Source of the DNA: Spirochaetales bacterium
GTDB taxonomy: Bacteria; Spirochaetota; Spirochaetia; Treponematales; UBA12059
Direction: 5' to 3'
Length of the DNA: 52,065 bases
Assembly (NCBI GenBank): GCA_016928955.1
Contig: JAFGJV010000036.1
Coordinates: 1-52,065, forward strand
The notes beneath the pieces are model-generated. The model saw nothing but the letters and a program-made list of their open reading frames with translations, did no database searches and had not been told where the DNA came from. The first letter of the stretch is position 1. The number at the start of each line of letters is the position of its first letter. This document shows positions 16,936-25,222 of the stretch, in pieces. A program made the translations under genes and the position numbers.

Positions 16936-17897
16936 CGCCCGACTACGCCTGGCTGTGGTTGCTTTTTGCCCTGGCCCCCTATATTGCCCTGAGCCTGCGC
17001 TGGCAGGGCACGCTCGCGTCATTCCGGCCAGGCGACCGGGAATGGGCATCCATGGTGGCACGGCGCCGCCGGTCCATGGCCGCAGGCGCGGCTTTCTGGG
17101 CATGCGGCGTGCTGGCAGTGTCCGGGATAAGCGGTTCCGTGCGCCAAGTGCCCGAGCGGGTGGGCGACGCGGTGGTCACCGTGGTGCTTGACGCGTCCAA
17201 CTCGATGCTGTCCCGGGCGACCGGGGGCGGAAGCCGCCTGGACGAGTCCCTGCGCTTGGTCCGCGCGCTGACGGCCTCCGTGCCGCCGGTGCGCTGGCGC
17301 CTGGTCGCCTTTGAGGGCAGGGCCATGACCCTCTGCCCGGCCACCTATGACCTGGCCGCCTTTGACGAAAGCCTGGCCTGGGTGGGGCCAGCCTTGAGCG
17401 ACGCCCCCGGCTCGGATCTGGGAGCGGCGCTTGCCGAGGTGCGGACGCGGGAAGACGGAAGCTCGTCCAGCGTGGTCCTGGTTTTGTCAGACGGCAACGA
17501 CACGGGCGGCAACGCGCGGCTCGAGGCAGGCCGCCTGGGAGCGTCCGGCGCGCGGCTGGTGTTCGTGGGAGCCGGAGGGCAGCCCGAACCTGTGGCCAAC
17601 GAGGCTGGCCTGCCCGTTCTGGACCACGAAGGCCGCCAGTTCAGCCTGGGCCTGGCCGAGGCGGCCATGAACGACTGGGCCAGGGCTTCCCGAGGAAGCT
17701 TTGTCCGCCTGGACGACCCCGCGGCCTTCCAGACCTTGGCGGACGTCATAGAGGAGGCTGCCCGGGGAGCGGGTAGCTGGCGGAACGTGCCCAGAAAAAC
17801 GGACGGGGCGCCGACCATGGCGGTTCTGGCGGCGCTTGCCCTGGCCCTTGCGGCTTTTTTTGACCTGCCCCAGCGCAGGGCGGGGAGGCGTAGATGA
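16932..17897 (+). CDS. batB: BatB-like VWA-domain membrane protein
   Basis: A 321-residue paralogue of the preceding protein. A short hydrophobic N-terminus and a helix near residues 51-67 precede the VWA domain, whose MIDAS motif is DASNS at residues 87-91 with VLSDGNDTGG later; a final helix lies near residues 295-310. BatA and BatB are thought to form a membrane complex. ATGA-type overlaps on both sides mean that expression is tightly linked to BatA and BatC. Confidence 0.88.
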   Translation: MTPDYAWLWLLFALAPYIALSLRWQGTLASFRPGDREWASMVARRRRSMAAGAAFWACGVLAVSGISGSVRQVPERVGDAVVTVVLDASNSMLSRATGGGSRLDESLRLVRALTASVPPVRWRLVAFEGRAMTLCPATYDLAAFDESLAWVGPALSDAPGSDLGAALAEVRTREDGSSSSVVLVLSDGNDTGGNARLEAGRLGASGARLVFVGAGGQPEPVANEAGLPVLDHEGRQFSLGLAEAAMNDWARASRGSFVRLDDPAAFQTLADVIEEAARGAGSWRNVPRKTDGAPTMAVLAALALALAAFFDLPQRRAGRRR

Positions 17898-18475
17898 GCG
17901 CGGTACGCGGGCGGATACTGTTTCTTGCCCTGTCGGTCTCAGGCATCTTGGCCTCGTGCGGGCGCACCGCCGACGGCATGGCCGTGCTCAAGGCCAACGC
18001 CGACTACGAAGCCGGCCGTATCCATGACGCCATAGCCTCGTATATGGACGTGGGCACGGCCGCGTTTGACGGCGCCGTGGCCTGCAACCTGGCCAACGCC
18101 TTCTCAGCCCTGGGCGAACTGCGCGCGGCCGAACCTCTCTACCAGGAGGCCGGACGCTCGCCCGACGCCCTGGTCGCCGCCGCCGCCTTCCACAATCTCG
18201 GGGTGGCTTTATATGGACTGGAGCGCTATCCGGAAGCTGCCCGAGCATTCAAATCCAGCCTCCTTGCCCGCCCCGGTTCCCTTGAGACCATGAGGGCCTA
18301 CGAGCTTGCCCTGGACGCGGCCCGCCCTGATTCCACGGCCGGAGCCGTGGAGCGGGGCGAGGCTGACCTGTCCGGCACGGGCGGGGAGCCTTCGTTTTTC
18401 AGCATGGCGCGCAAGCAGGACCAGGCAACATACACGGTTGGCGAGTCCGCGGCCTTGGAAGGAGCCGACCATTGA
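17894..18475 (+). CDS. batC: BatC-like TPR lipoprotein
   Basis: A 193-residue predicted lipoprotein: the signal peptide ends at a lipobox (LASC, C22). The mature part carries TPR-like helices (AVLKANADYEAGRIHDAIASY; AAAFHNLGVALYGLERYPEAARAF), fitting BatC, the TPR partner of BatA/BatB. It is short for BatC, with about three repeats, and has an unstructured C-terminus. The stop overlaps the TTG start of the next gene. Confidence 0.82.
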   Translation: MSAVRGRILFLALSVSGILASCGRTADGMAVLKANADYEAGRIHDAIASYMDVGTAAFDGAVACNLANAFSALGELRAAEPLYQEAGRSPDALVAAAAFHNLGVALYGLERYPEAARAFKSSLLARPGSLETMRAYELALDAARPDSTAGAVERGEADLSGTGGEPSFFSMARKQDQATYTVGESAALEGADH

Positions 18476-20109
18476 AAAAAGCGCTTGCCCTCGGGATGGC
18501 CCTGGCCGGAGCCTGGCTGTGGGCCCAGGACGCGGCGAACGGTTTCAGCATGCATCCTTCGGAGCCCGTGGCCGGCGACGTGGTTGTCATAGTCGTGGAC
18601 CTGCCCGGCATGGATCCCACCCGAATATCCTTTAAGGAGCCGGAGCTTGAGGGACCTGCAGGCTACCTGGCGTCCTCCATAGGCCCGCGCTCCGGCGGAG
18701 GCAGCAGGCTGGAGTTCAGGTTCCAGACCTCTGGACCGGGCACGGTCACTGTCAGGGAGCTGCGCGTGGCCGCCGGGAGCCAGGCCGTGGTCGTGGGTCC
18801 CTGGTCGTTCGTTGTTGGGCAGAAGGAAGGCGCCCTGCTTCCACGCCCGGGCGAATGGCTTGCTCCCAGGTCCGTGTACCGTTTCCAGCCCTTTGCCGTC
18901 AGCGCCCGGGGTACGGGAGGAGAAGCGTTACGGGCGGAGCGCCTGGCCGCCGAGGGCGTGCTCTTTGAGCCCGCCAGTGACGGTCTGTCCTGGCTGGTCC
19001 TGGCTACCGCCACCGGACAGGTTCGGCTTCCGGCTTTGGAACTGGACGGGGAGACGGGCAAGGTAGCCGTGGCAGGTACCACGGTCCAGGTCAAGGCCAT
19101 ACCGCCGCGCTCAGCCGCAAACCGTGCCGTGGGACGCTGGTCGCTTAGGCTGAGTCTTCTATCCGGCGAACGGAGGGTCCAGCTGGGCTCAGTGGTACCC
19201 GTCCAGGCCAGCGCGGTCGGCTCGGGTTCGGTAGGCGTGGCCAGCCCGCCAATCGTGCGCGTAACCGGCCCGGACGGCGGCGCCGTGGCTTTTGATCACG
19301 CCGGCGGGGTGTTCGGGGCGGCTCGGGTGCTAGGCGACACGTTTGAGGGCGAGCGCTCCATCAGAGGATCGTTTAAGGCCGAGCGTCCCGGCAGGTATCT
19401 GGTCAGTGTGGAGCCGTACGCGTGGTTTGACCCCGTGAACGGCAAGGAACACCTGGCCACGGTCCCGGACTTGGTAGTGGACGTATATCGCCCGGAAACG
19501 GCAGCGGTCGAGCTGGACACGTCCACGCTGGAGCTTGCTGAGAAGCTCGCGACCCTGTCCGGCACGGGCGGGCGGCCTGCCGCGCGGGACCTGCGCGCAG
19601 CAGCGGACGCGCTTCTTGGCGGAGAACCGGCCGTGGCCCTGCACAGGGCCTCAAAGGCGGAACGCGCGCCGTTCCCGCCTGCCGGCGCCGCTGTCCTGGC
19701 CGACGCGGCCGCCCGGTCCTTGGGTTTTTCCGACAGGCTCAGGGACGTGTTGCCCGCTCCCGGGCCTCTGTTCGCGGCGGCCCTGGCCTTGGCGGCGCCG
19801 GCCGCCGCCTTGTTCGCCTTCAGGAAAACCAGGCGACGGGGCGCGGGGGGCGCCGTGCTGTCCCTCGTGGCGCTGGCCCTGGCCTGCGCCGTGCTGGGCG
19901 GGGCGGCCGTGGTTGAGCGTCGCCAGGACATGCTCGTGTCCTTTGGGGCGCCTGTCCGCTCGGTGCCCGATGCCGCCGCCGCCTCGGGTTTCATAGCGTC
20001 GCCCGGGCTCCAGGGCAGGGTGCTTCGCGACGCCGGCGACTGGGTGTTCGCGGACTTTGGTTCGGGCCGATCGGGCTGGGTGCTTGCGGCCGACGTCGGC
20101 AGGTACTGA
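18472..20109 (+). CDS. batD: BatD-like protein with SH3-type tail
   Basis: A 545-residue secreted membrane protein. The start is a TTG in TTGA overlap with batC, with a GGAAGGAG site upstream, giving a good signal peptide (MKKALALGMALAGAWLWAQ). The first 330 residues are beta-rich, as in BatD (oxygen-tolerance family). Two hydrophobic segments follow near residues 425-445 and 455-480. The last 45 residues (GRVLRDAGDWVFADFGSGRSGWV) look like a bacterial SH3 domain, which elsewhere sits on BatE, so this may be a BatD-BatE fusion. Confidence 0.8.
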   Translation: MKKALALGMALAGAWLWAQDAANGFSMHPSEPVAGDVVVIVVDLPGMDPTRISFKEPELEGPAGYLASSIGPRSGGGSRLEFRFQTSGPGTVTVRELRVAAGSQAVVVGPWSFVVGQKEGALLPRPGEWLAPRSVYRFQPFAVSARGTGGEALRAERLAAEGVLFEPASDGLSWLVLATATGQVRLPALELDGETGKVAVAGTTVQVKAIPPRSAANRAVGRWSLRLSLLSGERRVQLGSVVPVQASAVGSGSVGVASPPIVRVTGPDGGAVAFDHAGGVFGAARVLGDTFEGERSIRGSFKAERPGRYLVSVEPYAWFDPVNGKEHLATVPDLVVDVYRPETAAVELDTSTLELAEKLATLSGTGGRPAARDLRAAADALLGGEPAVALHRASKAERAPFPPAGAAVLADAAARSLGFSDRLRDVLPAPGPLFAAALALAAPAAALFAFRKTRRRGAGGAVLSLVALALACAVLGGAAVVERRQDMLVSFGAPVRSVPDAAAASGFIASPGLQGRVLRDAGDWVFADFGSGRSGWVLAADVGRY

Positions 20110-20116
20110 GGCTGCT

Positions 20117-20599
20117 ATGGATTTTGGCGAGGTGATGCGGGAGTGGGAAAAAATCTCGGAAAAGGCCAAGGCGAACGGCAAGCTGCCCGGAAGCCAGGGT
20201 TTCCAGGAAGCGTGGATGGACACCGAGGCCGCCAGGTCCGCCGATCCCCATGAGGGCAGAAGCGGCCATGACCGAGGCCCCGGCGCCTACCTGAGCCGCA
20301 GGGACATAGACCGGCTCCCGGTGGACGCGACGCTGGACCTGCACGGCATGACGGGAACCGAGGCCGAGGCGGCACTGGGCGCCTTCTTTGAGCGCGCCGA
20401 GGCCGACGGCCTACGCAAGGTACTCATCGTGCACGGCAAGGGCCTGCACTCGCGCGGTCAGCCGGTGCTCGGCACGGTGGTAGCGCGCTGGCTTGAAGCG
20501 CGGCCGTCCGCCGGCCGCACGGGTACGGCAGGCAGAAGCCAAGGCGGCTCCGGGGCTGTATGGGTTCTGTTGAAGGAAGGGGATCAGCGCTCGCGGTAA
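20117..20599 (+). CDS. Smr-domain protein
   Basis: A 160-residue protein with a C-terminal Smr (small MutS-related) nuclease-like domain: the LDLHGMTG motif has D74-L75-H76-G77, and HGKG is at residues 106-109. Stand-alone Smr proteins in other bacteria cut DNA or rescue stalled ribosomes. The ATG at 20117 follows the batD stop by seven bases; an in-frame ATG 60 bases earlier lies in batD and is unlikely. Its 3' end overlaps the convergent infA gene by 16 bases. Confidence 0.88.
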   Translation: MDFGEVMREWEKISEKAKANGKLPGSQGFQEAWMDTEAARSADPHEGRSGHDRGPGAYLSRRDIDRLPVDATLDLHGMTGTEAEAALGAFFERAEADGLRKVLIVHGKGLHSRGQPVLGTVVARWLEARPSAGRTGTAGRSQGGSGAVWVLLKEGDQRSR

Positions 20600-20805
20600 A
20601 TGATGCGGCCCCTGGACAGGTCGTACGGGGAAAGGGCCACCTTGACCGTGTCTCCGGGGACGATGCGTATGTAATGCTTGCGCATTTTGCCTGACAGGTG
20701 GGCCAGGATCAGATGGCCGCCGTTTTTCAGTTCGACGCGGAACATGGTATTGGGGAGGGCCTCTCTGACGATCCCCTCTACCTCTATGGCTTCTTCTTTT
20801 GCCAC
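20584..20805 (-). CDS. infA: Translation initiation factor IF-1
   Basis: A 73-residue IF-1, an OB-fold protein that binds the ribosomal A site during initiation. The sequence is canonical: [38 protein letters not shown] and [16 protein letters not shown]. It starts at GTG (20803-20805) after a GGAGG site. Its last 16 bases are shared with the end of the convergent smr gene. It is divergent from the DksA-like gene. Confidence 0.97.
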   Translation of the reverse strand: MAKEEAIEVEGIVREALPNTMFRVELKNGGHLILAHLSGKMRKHYIRIVPGDTVKVALSPYDLSRGRIIYRER

Positions 20806-20838
20806 GATGCCTCCAAGCGATAATTCGGCCTTGTCGTG

Positions 20839-20866
20839 TTGATGACGGCGGCCAGAGCGCTATAAT
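20839..20866 (+). promoter_or_regulatory. Sigma-70-type promoter P1 of the DksA-like gene
   Basis: TTGATG at 20839-20844 and a perfect TATAAT at 20861-20866 are separated by 16 bases. Transcription from here would give a leader of about 135 bases before the ATG at 21008. Confidence 0.6.
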
Positions 20867-20910
20867 AGTACGGGCCTGAGGTGCCAGTGTCAACACGGAA
20901 CGGCCGCAGG

Positions 20911-20939
20911 TTGACAAGGTTGCCCGATCTGTGAATAGT
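20911..20939 (+). promoter_or_regulatory. Possible second promoter of the DksA-like gene
   Basis: A perfect TTGACA at 20911-20916 and AATAGT at 20934-20939 are separated by 17 bases. The -10 box is weaker than that of the upstream promoter; the two may act in tandem. Confidence 0.4.
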
Positions 20940-21007
20940 GAGGCGCCCACCGCTTTTGGGTAGCTTCCCGGCGGTCGGAACATGCACAGCTTTGAGGAGG
21001 GGATCCT

Positions 21008-21364
21008 ATGGACAAAGAATTCACCGAAGCGATGCGACAGTCGCTCACCACGATGAAACAGGAGATCCTCGACAAGCTGGTTGCCGCAAACGCGGACTTC
21101 CGCGCCATTGTCGAAGAGATGGACCCCAAGGACTTTGCGGACGTGGCGTCCGACGACGTTGACCGCAAGATGCTGGAAGCCCTGGGCGCCCAGGACGTCA
21201 AGCGCCTGCGCTCTATAGAGGCCGCGCTGGTCCGCATACAGCAGGGACGCTACGGCCTGTGCGTGAAATGTAACAAGCGCATACCCCACGAGCGTCTGGA
21301 GGCCCTGCCCTACGCGGTCATGTGCATCGAATGCCAGAAGAGCGAGGAGCGACGCAACCGCTAG
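21008..21364 (+). CDS. DksA/TraR-family zinc-finger protein
   Basis: A 118-residue protein of the DksA/TraR family. The zinc finger is complete: C85, C88, C106 and C109 (CVKC and CIEC, 17 residues apart). The N-terminal part is a helical hairpin (residues 1-75) as in DksA, which inserts into the RNA polymerase secondary channel and can act with ppGpp. A DxxDxA-like tip motif is suggested by DFADVASDD at residues 42-50. It starts at ATG after GAGGAGG, is preceded by two candidate promoters and ends at a strong terminator, so it is monocistronic. Confidence 0.88.
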   Translation: MDKEFTEAMRQSLTTMKQEILDKLVAANADFRAIVEEMDPKDFADVASDDVDRKMLEALGAQDVKRLRSIEAALVRIQQGRYGLCVKCNKRIPHERLEALPYAVMCIECQKSEERRNR

Positions 21365-21386
21365 CCGGTCGTACGCGCGAATATGC

Positions 21387-21420
21387 CCGGCCGCGGCCCT
21401 TCGTGCCGCGGCCGGTTTTT
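21387..21420 (+). terminator. Strong Rho-independent terminator
   Basis: CCGGCCGCGGC (21387-21397) pairs perfectly with GCCGCGGCCGG (21405-21415) around a seven-base loop, followed by TTTTT. It ends the DksA-like transcript. The stop codon of the convergent PHP phosphatase (21419-21421) lies in the T-run. Confidence 0.92.
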
Positions 21421-22273
21421 ATGCGTCCAGCGGCACCGTTTCCCGGCGCCCGCGCCTGACTATGGTGAGTTCCCGGTATCCGGCCGCCCTGGCCGTCCCA
21501 ACGCCGGCCTCCCTGAACGCCGACAGGTGGGCCGTGTCGTGGGCGTCGCTGTTAACGCACACGGGCACGTCCATGGCCCGGAGTTCCCGTAGTATCCACT
21601 GCTCGGGGTAGGGAGAGCGCGTTTTGCCTCGGGCCATGCCGCCCGTGTTGATCTCGACTATGACGCCCGTGCCGCGCAGGGTCTCTGCGGCCTCCATGGC
21701 GGCGTCCCGGTAACGCCGGTGGTCTTCCCGGAAACGGCTCTGCGCTGGGTTGTTCTTGCGTACCAGGTCGAAGTGCCCAAGGATGTCAAAACCGCCGGCC
21801 TTGACGCATAGGCCTACGGCCCGGTAGTAATCCTCGGCCAGGGCCAGGGCGTCGCCGCCGTAACCCTGGGCTATCAGGGCGTCAAAGCCCTCCTGCGCCC
21901 CGTCCACCGTTGCCAGGGGATCGTCGCCAAGGGCGGGCGGACGCACGTGGTGGACAGAGCCTATGGAGAAATCCAGGCCCAGGGACGCAAAGCGCCCGTC
22001 CGCCGGGCCGCACAAACCGTCGATATAATCGATTTCCAGGCCCAGGAGCACGTCCATGTCCTTGGGCGCGTACTCGGCGGCCAGGGACCGGACGGTTGCC
22101 GCGTAGGCGTCCAGGTTGGCCCAGTCCATGGTCCACTCGGTGCGGAAGGGCAGGGGCGCGTGGGACGAGAACCCGAGCACCTTCATGCCCAGGCGGCTTG
22201 CTTCCGCGGCCATGGCCGCCGCGCTGGCCTTGCCGTCGCAGTATTCGGTATGCGTGTGGTGGTTGGCGTACAT
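21419..22273 (-). CDS. PHP-family histidinol-phosphatase-like enzyme
   Basis: A 284-residue PHP-domain hydrolase of HisK/histidinol-phosphatase size. Metal-binding motifs are HHTHTEYCDG (H6, H8), FSSHAPLP, GLEIDYI, SVHHVR, HFDL and the final NSDAHD. HisK hydrolyses histidinol phosphate in histidine synthesis, but PHP enzymes also act on other phosphoesters, and no other his genes are nearby. It follows the zinc-ribbon membrane protein gene by 34 bases on the same strand and may be co-transcribed with it. Confidence 0.8.
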   Translation of the reverse strand: MYANHHTHTEYCDGKASAAAMAAEASRLGMKVLGFSSHAPLPFRTEWTMDWANLDAYAATVRSLAAEYAPKDMDVLLGLEIDYIDGLCGPADGRFASLGLDFSIGSVHHVRPPALGDDPLATVDGAQEGFDALIAQGYGGDALALAEDYYRAVGLCVKAGGFDILGHFDLVRKNNPAQSRFREDHRRYRDAAMEAAETLRGTGVIVEINTGGMARGKTRSPYPEQWILRELRAMDVPVCVNSDAHDTAHLSAFREAGVGTARAAGYRELTIVRRGRRETVPLDA

Positions 22274-22307
22274 GCCCGGACGCGCCCCCGCCTGGTGCCT
22301 TAAAACC

Positions 22308-23249
22308 TTACGCCGCCGTGCCCGGGCGCCTGATGTTCAGGACCGGGACCTTGGCAGCCGTTGCCAGGTTCTTGATGATCTGCCAGGAGCCCAGGCCGGC
22401 GAAGAGGACACCCAAGGCCAGGTTGCCAAGGATTTCTTTCATGACGCCTTCCTGCTGGAGGATGATCGGGAGAAACTGGATGGCTTCTTTCAAGGTCAGG
22501 CTCAAGCCCTCGTCCTTGAAAACCTTCATGACCTCTATGGCCAGGCTGGCGCCTTCAGCGACAACGACGGACAGAAGGACGGCCAGGCCCAACAGCCAGG
22601 GCGTGGCCTTGTTTACCTTGCCCCGGGCCAGGGTATAGCCCTTGAAAGCCGCCCAGGCTATGGCAAGTCCGGCTATCGACGCGTAGAAGCCGGCCAACTT
22701 GATCAGGATCCAGACAATGGAACCTACCAGGCCGCCCAGAAGGGCTCCTCCAAAGGCCAGCGCCAGGGGACCCGGTTTCATCCGCTTGGACGAGTCCAGT
22801 TCCCTGCTGGCTTGTTCAAGGCTGTTATAGCACGCGCCGCACAAGCCAAGGGCTTCTCCCTCAACGATGGCGGGCGGTGCGTCCACGGCCGCGCGGCATT
22901 TCCAGCACGCCGGCCTCAAGCCCAGCTCGGCGGCCCTGGCCGAGAACGCGGCCGCAAAACCCGGCAGGTCTGGAGCCGCCAGCGCCGCGTTGGGGAAACG
23001 GACCACGATGGCGCCCTGGTCGTCCGACCAGTCGGCCAGGGTGCCGGCGCTCTTTTGCTCGGCCAGCCAGGAATCCAGGGCCAGGCGGCCGGACTCGCTG
23101 CCGCTCTCAACGGCGGCGCGCATGCTCATCTCGCCGCCCGCGTTCAAGCCAAGCCCGAACCACCGGCCGGACAACGTGCCCCAGGCCGTTCGGCCTTCTG
23201 TTGAAAAACCCATGCTCTGGGCGGTTTTGATAAAGTCCAGAAGATCCAT
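22308..23249 (-). CDS. Membrane protein with CxxC zinc-ribbon pair
   Basis: A 313-residue protein I do not recognise. The N-terminal 105 residues look soluble. Next come two CxxC pairs about 20 residues apart (CWKC and CGAC), suggesting a zinc ribbon, then four or five membrane helices from about residue 160 (LALAFGGALLGGLVGSIVWI; WLLGLAVLLSVVVAEGASLA) and a final hydrophobic segment near residues 280-300. It might be a small membrane adaptor or channel; nothing assigns a role. It probably leads the transcript through the PHP phosphatase. Confidence 0.6.
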   Translation of the reverse strand: MDLLDFIKTAQSMGFSTEGRTAWGTLSGRWFGLGLNAGGEMSMRAAVESGSESGRLALDSWLAEQKSAGTLADWSDDQGAIVVRFPNAALAAPDLPGFAAAFSARAAELGLRPACWKCRAAVDAPPAIVEGEALGLCGACYNSLEQASRELDSSKRMKPGPLALAFGGALLGGLVGSIVWILIKLAGFYASIAGLAIAWAAFKGYTLARGKVNKATPWLLGLAVLLSVVVAEGASLAIEVMKVFKDEGLSLTLKEAIQFLPIILQQEGVMKEILGNLALGVLFAGLGSWQIIKNLATAAKVPVLNIRRPGTAA

Positions 23250-23352
23250 GATAGCTCCTTGCTGGGGAAGCCGGAACGATAGGCGTTCAAGGCTGTCCCG
23301 TTTTTATGCTTTTTCCCCCGGCCGGGCGCTGCGCCGAAACGCGAAACGCGAC

Positions 23353-24513
23353 TTACGCTTTCTGGTACGGCATGCCCTTCCAGCGAGGGTTCTTGGACGA
23401 CATGTCCTCCACGTACAACGGAGGCTTAACGATCAGGGTCTTGGAGCCTATTATGGTGCCCAGATAGTGCGCTATCCAGCGAGACAGCCGGAGCACGACC
23501 ATTTTCTTGCGCAGACGGCCCTGCATGTCGCGGTTGAGTATCTGGGGTATGGTGTTGCTGACCACGATTTCGTCTATCACGGGGTTGTTCAGTTTTTCCC
23601 GGCCTTCCTGGCTGGTGTAAAAATGGGTGACCAGGAAGACGATCCTGCGCGGGGCGCCGGTCTTGATGAGCGAGCATGCCTTGACGATGGTGCTGCCTGT
23701 GCGGACCATGTCGTCGATTACCACCACGTCCTTGCCGGCCAGGTCGGACAGCCCTATGTCAGATTCCGGGTTGATTTCCATGGACACCGAGCGTTCGCCC
23801 GAGCGCTCCTTGTCGATCACCAGAATGGGCACGGACGGCCGCTTAAGCTCGGCGTGAACCTCCCTGACAAAGGGCAGGGCGCCCTTGTCCGGGGCGCACA
23901 GCACCAGGTTGCCCTCGTCCACTATGTCCGAGTCCGAAAGGTACTGGGCGTACACGTCCGCCGGCTGGAGGTTGTGGAAAGCGCCCTGGAAGGTCCTGCC
24001 GAACATTTCCTTGACGGCGTTCGAATGGTTGTGGACGGTGATCACCTCGTCCACGCCGGAGGATTTGAGCAGGTCGGCGTACAGCCGCGCCGAGAAGGGC
24101 TGCCCGTCGAATTTTTTGTAGTCGGCGGCGTCGCGCTCAAAGGCGGTGACCCCGTGCTCCGGACGGGGTCCGCGGTCCTGGGCGCTGAAGAACAGGTCGG
24201 GCTCAAGGAGGGTGACGCGCTCGACGCCGTTGTCCTTGGCCGCCCGTGCTATGAGGCAGTTGCGGAAGGCCAGGTCGTTGCGCGACAGGTCGGGCTGGGA
24301 CGTGCTCACCAGGAGTATCTGCCGGCCCTTGAGCTTGTTGCCCACGTTGTCCCAGCTGTCCTCGTCCAGGATGAAGCGCGGGCAGAATTCCGAATTCAGG
24401 AAGGTTTTCAGCGATATAAGGTCGGAGTAGTCGATGCGCTGGGTCATGTGGTGCGCGATGTCCTCGACGAAGGGGTTGTCGGCCACGGTTCCGACGATTA
24501 CGACGTCCTTCAT
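23353..24513 (-). CDS. Divergent ribose-phosphate pyrophosphokinase
   Basis: A 386-residue member of the PRPP synthase family. The PRPP-binding loop is intact (VVVIDDMVRTGST), and PDKGALPFVREV corresponds to the ribose-5-phosphate region. The protein is about 70 residues longer than standard Prs, has an atypical N-terminus (MKDVVIVGTVADNPF) and a C-terminal extension after the Rossmann domain (from about residue 320). It would make PRPP for nucleotide, histidine and tryptophan synthesis. The ATG at 24513 has an AAGGAGG site upstream and is clearly preferred over longer frames. A TATAGT -10 candidate lies at 24547-24552 (minus). Confidence 0.75.
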   Translation of the reverse strand: MKDVVIVGTVADNPFVEDIAHHMTQRIDYSDLISLKTFLNSEFCPRFILDEDSWDNVGNKLKGRQILLVSTSQPDLSRNDLAFRNCLIARAAKDNGVERVTLLEPDLFFSAQDRGPRPEHGVTAFERDAADYKKFDGQPFSARLYADLLKSSGVDEVITVHNHSNAVKEMFGRTFQGAFHNLQPADVYAQYLSDSDIVDEGNLVLCAPDKGALPFVREVHAELKRPSVPILVIDKERSGERSVSMEINPESDIGLSDLAGKDVVVIDDMVRTGSTIVKACSLIKTGAPRRIVFLVTHFYTSQEGREKLNNPVIDEIVVSNTIPQILNRDMQGRLRKKMVVLRLSRWIAHYLGTIIGSKTLIVKPPLYVEDMSSKNPRWKGMPYQKA

Positions 24514-24679
24514 GGTGGGAAAGCCTCCTTTGCCGGGAACGAGGCGACTATACCGGAAAGCGGGCCGCCGTGGATAGCCCGGCCGGGAACAAACGCGTCC
24601 GGGCGCTGGCGTCGTCCCCTGTATCCATTGTATAGTAGCCCAGAAGCGCCACCCGACGGCGCCGACGCAAGGAGAGACC

Positions 24680-25141
24680 GTGAAACGCTTCCTGCTCGCA
24701 ATCCTTTTGGCCTGCGCCGCCGGAGTCCCGGCGCTCGCCGATCCTGGCGCCGTAGGCCTGGGGGTTTTCCTGGGCCAGCCCACGGGCCTTACCCTGGGCA
24801 TAGACATGAACAGGTCCAACTGGCTGGACTTCAAGGCCGCCTGGAATTTTGCCGCTCCCCAGGGCGGTTTCAATATCATCCTGCAGGGCGACTACCAGCT
24901 GGCCTTTCCAGGCTCCCTGGTGATAGAGGGCGAGGATTTTGTGCCCTACGTGGGCATCGGGGCGGAGGCGGCCATAGGCGACAGCTCCCTGGACCTGGGC
25001 GTGCACCTGCCCTTTGGCCTGGCTTACCGCTTCCGCAAGGCCCCGATCGAGCTGTTCCTGGAACTCGGGCTTGGCTTGTATCTGTTCCCCGCCACCAGTT
25101 TTGGAGTGTCCGGCGGCCTGGGCATACGCTACCGCTTCTGA
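24680..25141 (+). CDS. Small outer-membrane beta-barrel protein
   Basis: A 153-residue protein with a signal peptide (MKRFLLAILLACAAGVPALA), then alternating amphipathic strands rich in glycine and aromatics, and a C-terminal phenylalanine (GGLGIRYRF), the usual signature of an outer-membrane barrel inserted by BamA. It should form a small eight-strand barrel. No further identity can be given. A TATAGT at 24631-24636 may be its -10 box. It converges on the GIDE-domain gene, with a perfect inverted repeat between them. Confidence 0.7.
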   Translation: MKRFLLAILLACAAGVPALADPGAVGLGVFLGQPTGLTLGIDMNRSNWLDFKAAWNFAAPQGGFNIILQGDYQLAFPGSLVIEGEDFVPYVGIGAEAAIGDSSLDLGVHLPFGLAYRFRKAPIELFLELGLGLYLFPATSFGVSGGLGIRYRF

Positions 25142-25160
25142 GCGCTTGGCCGCGCGCTGA

Positions 25161-25199
25161 GCTGGCTGTTGAGATACTCGACGCCGTTCAACAGCCAGC
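25161..25199. terminator. Perfect 12-bp inverted repeat between convergent genes
   Basis: GCTGGCTGTTGA (25161-25172) pairs with TCAACAGCCAGC (25188-25199) across a 15-base loop. It lies between the ends of the barrel gene and the GIDE gene and could stop both transcripts, although neither side has a T-run, so the terminator call is tentative. Confidence 0.4.
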
Positions 25200-25222
25200 C
25201 TGAAGAGCCGCTCCTGCCCCGC

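Noticed and set aside
20784-20987. Minus-strand open frame of 67 codons upstream of infA
   Set aside because: It covers the DksA-like promoters, has no family match and lies largely in a non-coding region.
23353-24879. Longer version of the PRPP synthase starting upstream of 24513
   Set aside because: The added 122 residues overlap the divergent promoter region and the start of the barrel gene and have no natural composition; the ATG at 24513 has a strong ribosome-binding site.
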